DNA of 64,000 nucleotides from Croceimicrobium sp965279135 (GTDB taxonomy: Bacteria > Bacteroidota > Bacteroidia > Flavobacteriales > Schleiferiaceae): NCBI GenBank assembly GCA_965279135.1, contig OZ257133.1:3038001-3102000 (forward strand). The letters are read 5' to 3'. Of this stretch, positions 34,401 to 43,300 are shown one piece after another (positions within the stretch are counted from its first letter, which is position 1; each line of letters opens with the position of its first letter). The notes under the pieces are model-generated. The model saw nothing but the letters and a program-made list of their open reading frames with translations. It did not search any database and was not told the DNA's origin. The position numbers were made by a program, and so were the translations under genes.

Positions 34401-35711
34401 ATGAAAACAAAAACAAACATGAAAATGAAAAAGTCAGTATTAATGGCCTTACTGGTGGCCTTCGGGTTTGGGCTCTCTGCTCAAACGGATACCAGTGCTA
34501 GAAAGAAAATCGAAATACAGATCGAGCAGAATACCCTTTCCTTCGATGCTAAGGAAAACCTCACTCAATCAGACCTGGCCAGCATGGTAGGCTTTGCTAC
34601 CCAGCAAGTAGCCAAAATACAAGCCAATCATCAGCGCATTTTAGCTAAGATTGATCAGCAAGAACAGGCTGGAAAGTTGACGGAGGAGGAAGCAGAGCTT
34701 TTACGCGATCAGGCTGATGAAAGTCTTGATGTGAGCATGGATCGATTTGAAGAGTTCATGGAGAACTGGGGAGAATCTTACGAAGAGCGCATGGAGGTCT
34801 GGTCTGAGGAATTTGAAGAGCGTATGGAGGCCTGGAGTGAGGAAGTAGAACGTCAAATGGAAGGTGATAGTGCTGTTTTCCGCAAGGTTCCTCCAATGCC
34901 CCCGATGCCTCCAATGCCAATGATGGAGGTGGACTCCGGTAAGAAGAAGATTATCATCTCTAAAGAAGGTGTAATCATAGAAGATCGCGATGTGGAGATT
35001 GAGATTGAAGGAGAAGATGAAGATGAAATTGATGCGAGCGAATTATTCGAGCGTCTTAGCGGGAGATCTAAGAGCATTGATCGCACGGAAGATTACTTCG
35101 ATATCGCCTTTGGTTTTAACCAGCAATTAGAAGATAATGCCTTTATAGGAAGCGGCCCTGGGCAGTTAGAGTTTTGGAGATCTACCTCCTTTAACATGGG
35201 AATTGGCTATAAAACTCGAATTGGAAACCCTTACAGTAAGCTTTACATCAAATATGGAATTGATTTCTCCTGGCATAACTTCCGTTTAGATGGAGATGAG
35301 ATTTTAGAAGCGGGTGATACTAGCTCTTTTTTCACTACAATTCCAGGGATTGATGAGTATGAGAAGAATAAATATCACATAGCCTATTTCAACATCCCGG
35401 TGATGTTTCAATTAGACTTTAGCGAAGCTGGCGACCGTGATGAAGCATTTACTCTAGGACTTGGAGGATACGGCGGGGTGAGACTGCAGGCTAAACGAGA
35501 ATTGGAATACAGCGATAATGTATACCGTCGCATTGAGGAAAAAGCTTATGATGATTTCTTCACCAATCAATTCCGTTATGGTGTGATGGCTCAGGTAGGA
35601 TTTGATTCCTTTAAGATTACCGCCACTTATGATTTGAATGATTTCTTCACCTCAGGTGATGGTCCGGCAAATTATAATATGCTGAATGTAACACTAGGTT
35701 TTACCCTATAA
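34401..35711 (+). CDS. Outer-membrane barrel with acidic coiled-coil N-terminus
   Basis: Start chosen at ATG 34401 (436 residues), giving a basic leader and signal peptide ending GFGLSAQ; ATGs at 34419 and 34425 are equally possible. After the signal comes a coiled coil (about 25-115) in which a Trp/Glu pattern E-E-x-M-E-x-W-x-E is repeated three times (ENWGE, EVWSEEFEERM, EAWSEEVERQM), a Pro-Met linker (VPPMPPMPPMPMM, about 155-167), then an acidic stretch (IEGEDEDEIDASE), and a C-terminal PorT-like barrel ending in Phe-Thr-Leu (LNVTLGFTL). The long N-terminal arm would lie in the periplasm. It ends the sigma operon. Confidence 0.76.
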   Translation: MKTKTNMKMKKSVLMALLVAFGFGLSAQTDTSARKKIEIQIEQNTLSFDAKENLTQSDLASMVGFATQQVAKIQANHQRILAKIDQQEQAGKLTEEEAELLRDQADESLDVSMDRFEEFMENWGESYEERMEVWSEEFEERMEAWSEEVERQMEGDSAVFRKVPPMPPMPPMPMMEVDSGKKKIIISKEGVIIEDRDVEIEIEGEDEDEIDASELFERLSGRSKSIDRTEDYFDIAFGFNQQLEDNAFIGSGPGQLEFWRSTSFNMGIGYKTRIGNPYSKLYIKYGIDFSWHNFRLDGDEILEAGDTSSFFTTIPGIDEYEKNKYHIAYFNIPVMFQLDFSEAGDRDEAFTLGLGGYGGVRLQAKRELEYSDNVYRRIEEKAYDDFFTNQFRYGVMAQVGFDSFKITATYDLNDFFTSGDGPANYNMLNVTLGFTL

Positions 35712-35751
35712 ATAGATCACTGCCCGTTTCGTGTGCCGGGTAGAAATCGAA

Positions 35752-35786
35752 AAGCGACTCTGGAGGGGGTCGCTTTTTTTATTTTA
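35752..35786 (+). terminator. Rho-independent terminator of the sigma operon
   Basis: AAAAGCGAC (35752-35760) and GTCGCTTTT (35771-35779) form a 9-bp stem with a 10-nt loop, followed by a run of T. It lies 40 bp after the barrel stop. Confidence 0.85.
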
Positions 35787-35791
35787 GGACC

Positions 35792-36247
35792 ATGAATTGG
35801 GTATTAAAAAACTGGCAGGAATTAAGTGTAGACGAACTTCATCAAGCTTATAAGCTTAGAACAGATGTTTTTGTCGTGGAACAAGGCTGTGCCTACCCTG
35901 AAGTGGATTCACATGATCCACATTGTCAGCACCTTTTTGCCTGGGAAGATTCTAGGCTAGTGGCCTATTCAAGAATATGTCCTTCGGATACGGTATATCC
36001 AGAGCCCAGCCTGGGCCGAATAGTAATTCCTCAATCGCATAGAAGGACAGGAATAGGTAGAGAATTAATGTCGAGGTCTCTCGAAATTCTGCAAGCCAGA
36101 TATCCTAATGAGATCATCAAGATCCAAGCTCAACACTACCTGGAAGCATTTTACACATCATTTGGATTCAAAACCATTACCAAGCCTTATCCTGATGTAA
36201 TGGTCATGCATATCGATATGATACTGGATTCTACTCGTCGAAGCTAA
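35792..36247 (+). CDS. elaA: GNAT N-acetyltransferase, ElaA family
   Basis: A 151-residue GNAT protein of the ElaA branch. Family landmarks are ELSVDELHQAYKLRTDVFVV at the start, EQGCAYPEVDSHD, the acetyl-CoA-binding loop QSHRRTGIGRELMSRSLE (about 90-107), and the end YPDVMVMHIDM. The product probably N-acetylates a small molecule or protein in the cytoplasm; substrate is unknown. It begins just after the strong terminator and its last codons overlap the end of paaE, which is convergent. Confidence 0.85.
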   Translation: MNWVLKNWQELSVDELHQAYKLRTDVFVVEQGCAYPEVDSHDPHCQHLFAWEDSRLVAYSRICPSDTVYPEPSLGRIVIPQSHRRTGIGRELMSRSLEILQARYPNEIIKIQAQHYLEAFYTSFGFKTITKPYPDVMVMHIDMILDSTRRS

Positions 36248-37373
36248 CAACAACCTTTTCGCTGCGAGGGTGAGATTGACAGGTTAGTACATAACCATCT
36301 TCCACCTCGTCATCTTCGAGGGCATAGTTCATTTCCATTTCTACCTCGCCTTCAATAACCTTTGCCCGGCAAGTGCAGCAAACTGCTCCCTTACAAGCAT
36401 AAGGTACATCAGCGCCAGCGTCTAATGCAGCATCTAAAATGGAATCTCCATCGCTGTTCAATCCAAAATGGGTTTCATCCCCATCCAAAATAACAGTGAT
36501 ACTGGAGTCAATTTTCTTGGTGCTTTCTTTTCCAACCTTCGTTTTTCCTGCAATACTCTGTGCAGGTGAAGTGAAGAGTTCAAAGTGAATTTTGTCTTTC
36601 GCTACCCCTAGATCTTGAAGCGTTTCACTAACGCTATTGATCATAGACTCAGGACCGCAGAGGAAATATCCATCAACCTTATCGATATCGAAAAAGCGTT
36701 TTGCAAAGGTTTTACACTTGTCTTGATCGATCCGGCCTTTCAGGTAATCAGTGCCTTGATCTTCCCGGCTGAGTACATGATGTACTTCAAAACGCTCCAT
36801 GTACCGGTTTTTTAAAGCCTCAATATGCTCTTTGAAAATTACCGAGGTAGCCGTCTTGTTACCGTAGAATAGGGTGAAAGTGGATTCCGGCTCATTCTCT
36901 AGTACTGATTTCAAAATGCTAAATACCGGAGTAATTCCTGATCCTGCAGCAAAACCTACGTAGTTGTGTGCTTTGCTAGGGTCAATTTTAGCAATAAAAT
37001 TTCCATCCGGAGTCATTACTCGCATAGTCGATCCGGCTACCAATTGATTATTCGCCCAGGAAGAAAACTTTCCCCCTTCTACCTCTTTAATGGCAACTCT
37101 TAATTCACCATCAAAAGGGCTTGAGCAAAGGGAGTAGGAACGGCGAACAGCCTCTCCATTTATATCAGCTTCCAGTGTGAGGTACTGTCCGGGTATGAAT
37201 TGGTAGTCCTCACTAAGCTCTTGTGGAATGTTAAAAGAAACTGATATGCAGTCCTGGGTTTCTTTTGTGATATCTTCAATTCGGAGGTCGTGAAAAACGG
37301 GACGACTCCCTTTTTTATCTGATGTAAAGAGTGAGGAGGAATTGTCCTTGGCTTTTTTGAAAAAGTTGAGCAT
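36231..37373 (-). CDS. paaE: Phenylacetyl-CoA 1,2-epoxidase reductase subunit
   Basis: A 380-residue ferredoxin-NADP+ reductase-type protein with an FAD domain (about 25-125, RSYSLCSSPF), an NAD(P)H domain (GFAAGSGITPVFSIL, LFYGNKTATSVIF) and a C-terminal plant-type 2Fe-2S domain with Cys327, Cys332, Cys335 and Cys365. It passes electrons to the PaaABC oxygenase complex, which turns phenylacetyl-CoA into the ring-1,2-epoxide. The gene is divergent from paaABCD and has its own TACTTTTG promoter element at 37392-37399. The N-terminal 20 residues (FFKKAKDNSSSLFTSDKKGS) are an extension of no known function. Confidence 0.93.
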   Translation of the reverse strand: MLNFFKKAKDNSSSLFTSDKKGSRPVFHDLRIEDITKETQDCISVSFNIPQELSEDYQFIPGQYLTLEADINGEAVRRSYSLCSSPFDGELRVAIKEVEGGKFSSWANNQLVAGSTMRVMTPDGNFIAKIDPSKAHNYVGFAAGSGITPVFSILKSVLENEPESTFTLFYGNKTATSVIFKEHIEALKNRYMERFEVHHVLSREDQGTDYLKGRIDQDKCKTFAKRFFDIDKVDGYFLCGPESMINSVSETLQDLGVAKDKIHFELFTSPAQSIAGKTKVGKESTKKIDSSITVILDGDETHFGLNSDGDSILDAALDAGADVPYACKGAVCCTCRAKVIEGEVEMEMNYALEDDEVEDGYVLTCQSHPRSEKVVVSFDE

Positions 37374-37391
37374 AGAAATTATCTATTTTGG

Positions 37392-37399
37392 CAAAAGTA
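37392..37399 (-). promoter_or_regulatory. Promoter -7 element TACTTTTG for paaE
   Basis: TACTTTTG on the reverse strand matches TAnnTTTG exactly, 18 bp before the ATG at 37373. The TTGGCAAAAG sequence at 37388-37397 overlaps it and resembles a half-site seen before paaG and paaJ. Confidence 0.45.
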
Positions 37400-37454
37400 C
37401 ATTGAATGCGATTTAGGAACAATTGAAAGGGCGCATAGTTTTAAATGGAGATAT

Positions 37455-37462
37455 TATCTTTG
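37455..37462 (+). promoter_or_regulatory. Promoter -7 element TATCTTTG for paaABCD
   Basis: TATCTTTG is an exact TAnnTTTG match, 23 bp before the ATG at 37486, leaving a leader of about 17 nt. The same octamer precedes the Nudix/winged-helix gene (52430). Confidence 0.5.
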
Positions 37463-37485
37463 TTGGACTCTCAAAAAAGACGATT

Positions 37486-38442
37486 ATGACGAAAGAAATG
37501 AACCTGGAGGAGCGCTTTCAAGCGTATGTAGATGGAGAGAATAAGGTAGAGCCTAAAGATTGGATGCCGGAGAAATACCGGAAAACCCTTATCCGTCAGA
37601 TTTCTCAACATGCCCACTCGGAGGTAGTGGGAATGTTGCCCGAAGCCAACTGGATTACCAGGGCCCCTTCTTTAAGACGAAAAGTTGCCTTGTTAGCTAA
37701 AGTTCAGGATGAGGCAGGACACGGTCTTTATCTGTATAGCGCAGCGGAAACGCTAGGCGCTGATCGTAAGGATTTGGTGGAGGATTTGTTAATTGGTAAA
37801 GCCAAGTATTCCAGTATTTTCAATTATCCAACCCCTACCTGGGCCGACATTGGCGCCATTGGTTGGTTGGTAGACGGTGCTGCAATTGCCAACCAGGTGA
37901 TGTTATGTCGCACTTCTTATGGCCCTTACAGCCGCGCAATGGTTAAGATTTGTAAAGAGGAAAGCTTCCATCAACGCCAAGGCTACGAAATACTGCTTAC
38001 TCTTGCCAATGGTACTGCCACTCAGAAGAAAATGGCTCAGGATTCATTAAACCGCTGGTGGTGGCCATCTTTGATGATGTTTGGCCCAACTGATGATCAT
38101 TCCCCAAACTCTGCCCAATCCATGAAATGGAAGATTAAGCGCAAGAGTAATGACGAATTACGTCAGGAGTTCATTGATAAAACCGTACCACAGGCGGAGT
38201 TTTTAGGCCTTACGGTTCCTGATCCAGATCTGAAATGGAATGAAGAGCGTGGTCATTACGATTTTGGTGAAATTGATTGGGAGGAGTTCTATCAAGTAAT
38301 CAAGGGCAATGGCAAATGCAATAAGCAACGCATGAAGGCACGCCAGGAGGCTCACGAAAAAGGAGAATGGGTGCGTGAAGCAGCCAATGCCTATGCTGAA
38401 AAGCAAGCTGCACGTAAAACCCGAGAGGGGAGTGCTGCCTAA
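37486..38442 (+). CDS. paaA: Phenylacetyl-CoA epoxidase alpha (oxygenase) subunit
   Basis: A 318-residue diiron oxygenase subunit from ATG 37486; a TTG at 37423 would add 21 residues of no conservation and lie upstream of the promoter element. The diiron ligands are in helices with EVVGMLPEANW, KVQDEAGHGLYLYSAAE (the classic E-x-x-H) and KEESFHQRQGYE. It binds phenylacetyl-CoA and, with PaaC as structural partner and PaaB, forms the epoxidase. Length and order paaA-B-C-D are as in E. coli. The C-terminus is longer and rich in charged residues (AEKQAARKTREGSAA). Confidence 0.95.
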   Translation: MTKEMNLEERFQAYVDGENKVEPKDWMPEKYRKTLIRQISQHAHSEVVGMLPEANWITRAPSLRRKVALLAKVQDEAGHGLYLYSAAETLGADRKDLVEDLLIGKAKYSSIFNYPTPTWADIGAIGWLVDGAAIANQVMLCRTSYGPYSRAMVKICKEESFHQRQGYEILLTLANGTATQKKMAQDSLNRWWWPSLMMFGPTDDHSPNSAQSMKWKIKRKSNDELRQEFIDKTVPQAEFLGLTVPDPDLKWNEERGHYDFGEIDWEEFYQVIKGNGKCNKQRMKARQEAHEKGEWVREAANAYAEKQAARKTREGSAA

Positions 38443-38479
38443 GCAAACCAAACTGGCTTCGGCCTAACCTACATATACA

Positions 38480-38770
38480 ATGAGCACAAAAGATAATTGG
38501 AAGATTTGGGAAATCTTTATCCGTTCCCGCAATGGCCTTAGCCATAAACATGTGGGTAGCTTACATGCTCCTGATGCCGATATGGCCATTAAAAACGCCC
38601 GTGATGTTTATACACGCCGCAGTGAAGGCGTAAGTATCTGGGTTGTACCCTCGGAGGCTATTACTGCGTCATCTCCGGATGAAGCGGAGCCTTTATTTAC
38701 TCCGGCCGACGATAAAGTGTATCGTCATCCTACTTTTTATGAAATTCCTGATGAGGTAGGCCACATGTAG
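38480..38770 (+). CDS. paaB: Phenylacetyl-CoA epoxidase subunit PaaB
   Basis: A 96-residue protein matching PaaB: WEIFIRSRNGLSHKHVGSLH at the start, NARDVYTRRSEGVSIWVV in the middle and FYEIPDEVGHM at the end. PaaB has no metal site; it links PaaAC heterotetramers in the epoxidase complex. It follows paaA by 37 bp. Confidence 0.95.
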   Translation: MSTKDNWKIWEIFIRSRNGLSHKHVGSLHAPDADMAIKNARDVYTRRSEGVSIWVVPSEAITASSPDEAEPLFTPADDKVYRHPTFYEIPDEVGHM

Positions 38771-38796
38771 GCTCCTGATCTTTCAATCGATAGACT

Positions 38797-39549
38797 TTGA
38801 AGGAAGAACTGTTAAAATATACGCTGCGTTTAGGGGATAATGCCTTAATTCTCGGTCAACGCCTGGGAGAGTGGTGTGGTCATGGACCCATACTTGAGCA
38901 AGACATTGCACTATCTAATATTGCTTTAGATCATTTAGGCCAGGCGCGGATGCTCCTAAGTTATGCTGCTGAACAGAAAGGTGAAGGGTATAATGAAGAT
39001 AAGGTGGCCTTTTTTCGGGACATTACCGAGTATTACAATTGCTTGCTGGTAGAGCAAGAAAATGGAGATTGGGGCAGAACTATTGTTCGTCAATTTCTCT
39101 TTGACACTTTTAATTATTATTTCTATACGGCCCTCTTATCTACCGCCGACGATGGACTAAAGGCGATAGCACAAAAAGCGATTAAAGAGGTAACCTATCA
39201 CGCGCAGTGGAGTGCAGAGTGGGTTATTCGATTAGGTGATGGCACAGAAGAAAGTCATTCGCGAGTGCAGGAATCTTTGGATGACCTTTGGGAGTGGACC
39301 GGAGAAATGTTCACTATGGATAAGGTAGATGAAACCCTTATTCAAGCAGGAATTGCTGTTGATCTGGCTGCGGTTAAAGAGAAGTGGGATCAAAAGGTGG
39401 ATCAAATTCTTGATATGGCCACATTAAAGAGACCCGAAGACGTGTGGTTCCAGTCAGGTGGCAAGCAGGGCGAACACAGCGAATATCTGGGTTATATCTT
39501 ATCAGATATGCAGCATTTGCCCAGAATGTACCCCGAAGCAGAGTGGTAG
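38797..39549 (+). CDS. paaC: Phenylacetyl-CoA epoxidase structural subunit
   Basis: A 250-residue ferritin-like protein starting at TTG 38797 (no ATG lies near; the next in-frame Met is well inside the conserved DNALILGQRLGEWCGHGP). Landmarks are DIALSNIALDHLGQARMLLS and ITEYYNCLLVEQENGDWGRT. PaaC has the four-helix fold of PaaA but with degraded metal ligands and holds the complex together. Normal length. It lies 26 bp after paaB and 92 bp before paaD. Confidence 0.94.
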   Translation: MKEELLKYTLRLGDNALILGQRLGEWCGHGPILEQDIALSNIALDHLGQARMLLSYAAEQKGEGYNEDKVAFFRDITEYYNCLLVEQENGDWGRTIVRQFLFDTFNYYFYTALLSTADDGLKAIAQKAIKEVTYHAQWSAEWVIRLGDGTEESHSRVQESLDDLWEWTGEMFTMDKVDETLIQAGIAVDLAAVKEKWDQKVDQILDMATLKRPEDVWFQSGGKQGEHSEYLGYILSDMQHLPRMYPEAEW

Positions 39550-39641
39550 CTTTTGGATTCCTGGTTGAATCGGGCGAACACATTTTATAAGGCCGGTAAA
39601 AGGACTAATCATCAACCCCTTAGCCTTGATTAACGGTTATC

Positions 39642-40118
39642 ATGAATAGAATCTGGAATATTCTTAAGAACGTTTCCGACCCGGAAATCCCGGTGCTTAC
39701 CGTTGTGGACATGGGTGTCGTGCGTAAGGTTGATGAAGAGAATGATAAGGTCACGGTTCATATCACTCCAACCTATTCGGGTTGTCCAGCCATGAATGAA
39801 ATCGAAAGCAATATTCGATGGGCTCTTGAAGAAGCCGGCTACAATTCGGTTGAGGTTAAAACGCAAATCTCACCTCCCTGGACTACAGATTGGATGACCG
39901 AGGAGGGAAAGCAGAAACTTCAGGAATATGGTATTGCTCCTCCGGAAGGTAGTTCTGCAGATAAGTCTGTTCTCTTTGGTGAAGCGAAAAAAGTGACCTG
40001 CCCTCTGTGTAAATCACGCAATACTACAATGGTTTCACAGTTTGGATCAACAGCTTGTAAAGCACTTTATAAATGCGAGGACTGTAAAGAGCCTTTCGAC
40101 TATTTTAAGTGTCTCTAA
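39642..40118 (+). CDS. paaD: PaaD-like Fe-S assembly protein
   Basis: A 158-residue protein with an N-terminal MIP18/DUF59 domain (about 1-85; VSDPEIPVLTVVDMGVV and TPTYSGCPAMNEIE) and a C-terminal zinc ribbon with CPLC near residue 125 and CEDC near 148, exactly as in PaaD. It is thought to mature the iron centres of the epoxidase or its reductase. It ends the paaABCD run; beyond it the gene order is broken by a large T9SS gene. Confidence 0.93.
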   Translation: MNRIWNILKNVSDPEIPVLTVVDMGVVRKVDEENDKVTVHITPTYSGCPAMNEIESNIRWALEEAGYNSVEVKTQISPPWTTDWMTEEGKQKLQEYGIAPPEGSSADKSVLFGEAKKVTCPLCKSRNTTMVSQFGSTACKALYKCEDCKEPFDYFKCL

Positions 40119-40300
40119 ACTATTGGTCTTGTAATTAGGGGATTAACAAAGGCAATTTATAATAAGGGGGCGTTCTTTCTTTTTATCAATACCTGATCTG
40201 TATTCTTTATTGAAATAAAAACGGGATGTCCGGCGATATATGCGTATTTTCGAATGTGTATGAATCTTAATAAATCGCCTATGTAGAAATCCCTTAACAG

Positions 40301-40336
40301 AAGAGAGAATATCTCTGCAAATCCTATTTCTCTCTT
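40301..40336 (+). promoter_or_regulatory. Hairpin in the leader of the 2072-residue T9SS gene
   Basis: AAGAGAGAA (40301-40309) and TTCTCTCTT (40328-40336) form a 9-bp stem with an 18-nt loop, 45 nt before the ATG at 40382. It is in the 263-bp gap after paaD, which otherwise shows only a possible TATTTTCG (40245-40252) promoter element. It may stabilise the mRNA or end the paa transcript; no T tract follows directly. Confidence 0.35.
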
Positions 40337-40381
40337 GTAAACCCTTCGGGAAACCGAATTTTTTTAATTAAACCCTATAAA

Positions 40382-43300
40382 ATGAAGAAGTTAGTACTAA
40401 GCCTTCTGGGCTTGGCAGTGACCAGCATTACTTATGCCCAATGCAATCTTACCGGTCCTGCTACTTTGCCGTACACGCAAAATTTCAACTCACTTTCGGG
40501 AGTTATAAATACTGATTCAGTGTTTATATGTGATCCCTCCAGCAGCTGGTCCTTTGAGTCACCAGCGAGCAATGCACAGTTAAATCTTGGTATTCCATCC
40601 GGGACCAGCGGAATTCAGGGAGACTTTCAAGGAAGTTCTCTCGGTATGGCCTCTGTAACCACCTCAGATACGGCCAATATTGTTTTCACAATTGATCTTT
40701 CTAACCTAATCGCTTCTGCACCTGAAGACATTTGGATTGATTTCCACTATGCGGATTTTGCAGATGAGGATAGCCCGGCGGATCGTGTTTTCCTACGTGG
40801 AAGTAACACCGACTCCTGGATCGATATATTCGATTGGAATACCGGAAGTCCAAGCGACTGGGAAAGTGCAAGAATAAAAATTGACTCTGCTTTAAGCGCT
40901 AATGGTCAGAATTTTAGCAGCACCACACAGATTCGCTGGACTCAGGTAGATAATGTTGGACTGACAGGTGGTGATGGCTTTGGTTTAGACCAATTCAGCA
41001 TTATTTCCTCGACTACCGCAATGCCGAGTGCTTTAAGTATTAGCAATATTACGGGCACTACAGCTGATGTTAGTTGGACCGGAAATGGCCCTAACACACA
41101 ATTTGCAGTAATTAATGTTGGGGGATATTGGCCTGCAGCCACTCCTCAGGTATTTAGTGGCGTGAATACAGGTACCCTGACGGGTTTAATGCCTAGCACT
41201 AACTATGAGCTTTGGTTTCGCGACAGTACAGCAGTCGGAAATACCAGCCTATGGAGAGGACCGTTCTTCTTTCAAACGGCCTGTCAGGCACTAAGCGCTC
41301 CCTATTTCACTGACTTTGATGCCACTGCAGACGGTGATGTGGAGATCTGTTGGGCGCAATACAATAACTATAGTACTTCGGCATACGCCCGCGTAGAAGC
41401 ACTTAGTTCCTCTAATGCAACCCAGCCATTAAGTGGAGCTAATGTTCTGGAGATTTATAGTGCTTCGGGTTTTTCTGCTGGGGACACTTTGGTCGCCATT
41501 ACCCCGGAACTATCCGATCTTACCGCATCTGATAAGCAAATCCGCTTTCACGCTGCTACTAATGATTTAAGTAATCGCCTAATTGTTGCTACACTCGATA
41601 ATAATACTACCAGTGCCAGCATTACAATTATTGATACCATTACTTTCCAGCAGGCCAATACCTGGCAAGAGAACATCATATACTTTGATGCTACCAACGG
41701 TTACAATGGCACAGACAAGTACATTGCTTTAATCCACACTTTAGGCGGAACCTTCGATGATATTTACATCGATGATTTCCACTATGAAGATATTCCCGCT
41801 TGCCCGACCATTAGTGGAGTATTCTTTAATGGCATAACCGGAAACAGTGCAGTAATGAATTACGCTACTGTTGGGGATAGCATTCAAATTGAATGGGGTC
41901 CAGCAGGATATGCTCAAGGAACGGGCTGTGTAGGTAATGTTAGTAATTCCGGCTCTGTAACCATTTCTGATCTTTTGGATCCTTCTTGTGTATTGAACAT
42001 TGTTGCCCAAAGTGATTATGATGTTTATGTGCGCAATAACTGCACTACTGCAGGTAATGGCTTTTCTGCCTGGGCAGGACCATTTACCTTCACTACCGGT
42101 TGCGCCACTATTGTTCCTCCTAGTTTAGAAGACTTCTCGAATGGCTGGACCCCAGATGCATGCTGGGAACAAGCTGGTTCTGGAACCCCGAGCACCGGAC
42201 CTTCCAATTTTGGAACTAGTTCATGGACAGCGGACGGCTTTGCCAATAATGGCAGCACTGGAGCAGTAAAGGTTAATGTATTTACCACCGGTAAAGAAGA
42301 GTGGATGCTAAGTCCTTCTTATGACCTGGGTACTTTAGGTGACATGCAGGTTGAATTGGATTTCGGGGTTTTCACTTGGAATACCAGCAATCCTGCAAAT
42401 CTTGGCTCAGATGATGAAATCCACATCCTGATTTCTACCGATAACGGAGTAAGCTGGACGGCATTGGATACAATCGACAACACCTTTACAACTTTACCCA
42501 ATGGTAATCGCCTTGTTTACACCCTTGGTTCTTATACAGGGATTGTTCAATTTGGCATTTGGGCTTACGAAGGAACCGTAAACGACCCTGAGGATGTTGA
42601 TGTAATGGTAGACAACTTCCAGGTTCGTCAAACGCCAAACTGTGCATCCTCTACAGCCATTATGTTGGATAGTGTATCAACCAGTAGTGTTTCGCTTTCC
42701 TGGACTGCCGGTAGTGGAGTTTCTTTCCAGGTTCAGGTAGATACGGTCGGCTTTACACCAGGTAATGGCCGTTTCGGCGATACAGTTACAGTTACTAACG
42801 CTACTATTTTTGGTCTAAGCCCTAGTACTTCTTATGAAGTTTATATCCGTGATGTATGTGCTACAGGAAATGGACAAAGTGCCTGGGCGGGTCCTATACT
42901 GGTTCGTACTGCTTGCCCTAATGTTTTTGCTAGTCCGATTCTTTTTGATCTTGAGGACTTAAGCATTGGTAATCGTAGTCCATTCCTCAACTGTTGGACC
43001 ACGGATAAAACCTCTAATCCGCGTTGGGAAATTGAGGAGGCTAACGGTACCGATCTCAATTCAAGTAATACCGGACCAGATTATGATAAGACCTTAAATG
43101 GTCAACCAGGAGGAAAGTACTGGTTCCTAGAGACCTCTGGTGGTGCTTTGGGCAATGAAGCTAATTTGCTATCACCGTACTTTAGTCTTAATGGAATGGT
43201 AGAGCCTAGCTTATATTTCTGGTATCATATGTATGGTGCCGCTATGGGTAACCTTCATGTGGATATTGAGCATCAAGGGACCTGGTATAATGATTACTTC

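Noticed and set aside
42025..42288. Antisense open frame inside the 2072-residue gene
   Set aside because: No start context, no recognisable domain, and the plus-strand protein has clear Fn3 and MAM motifs; the frame is a by-product of codon bias in the real gene.
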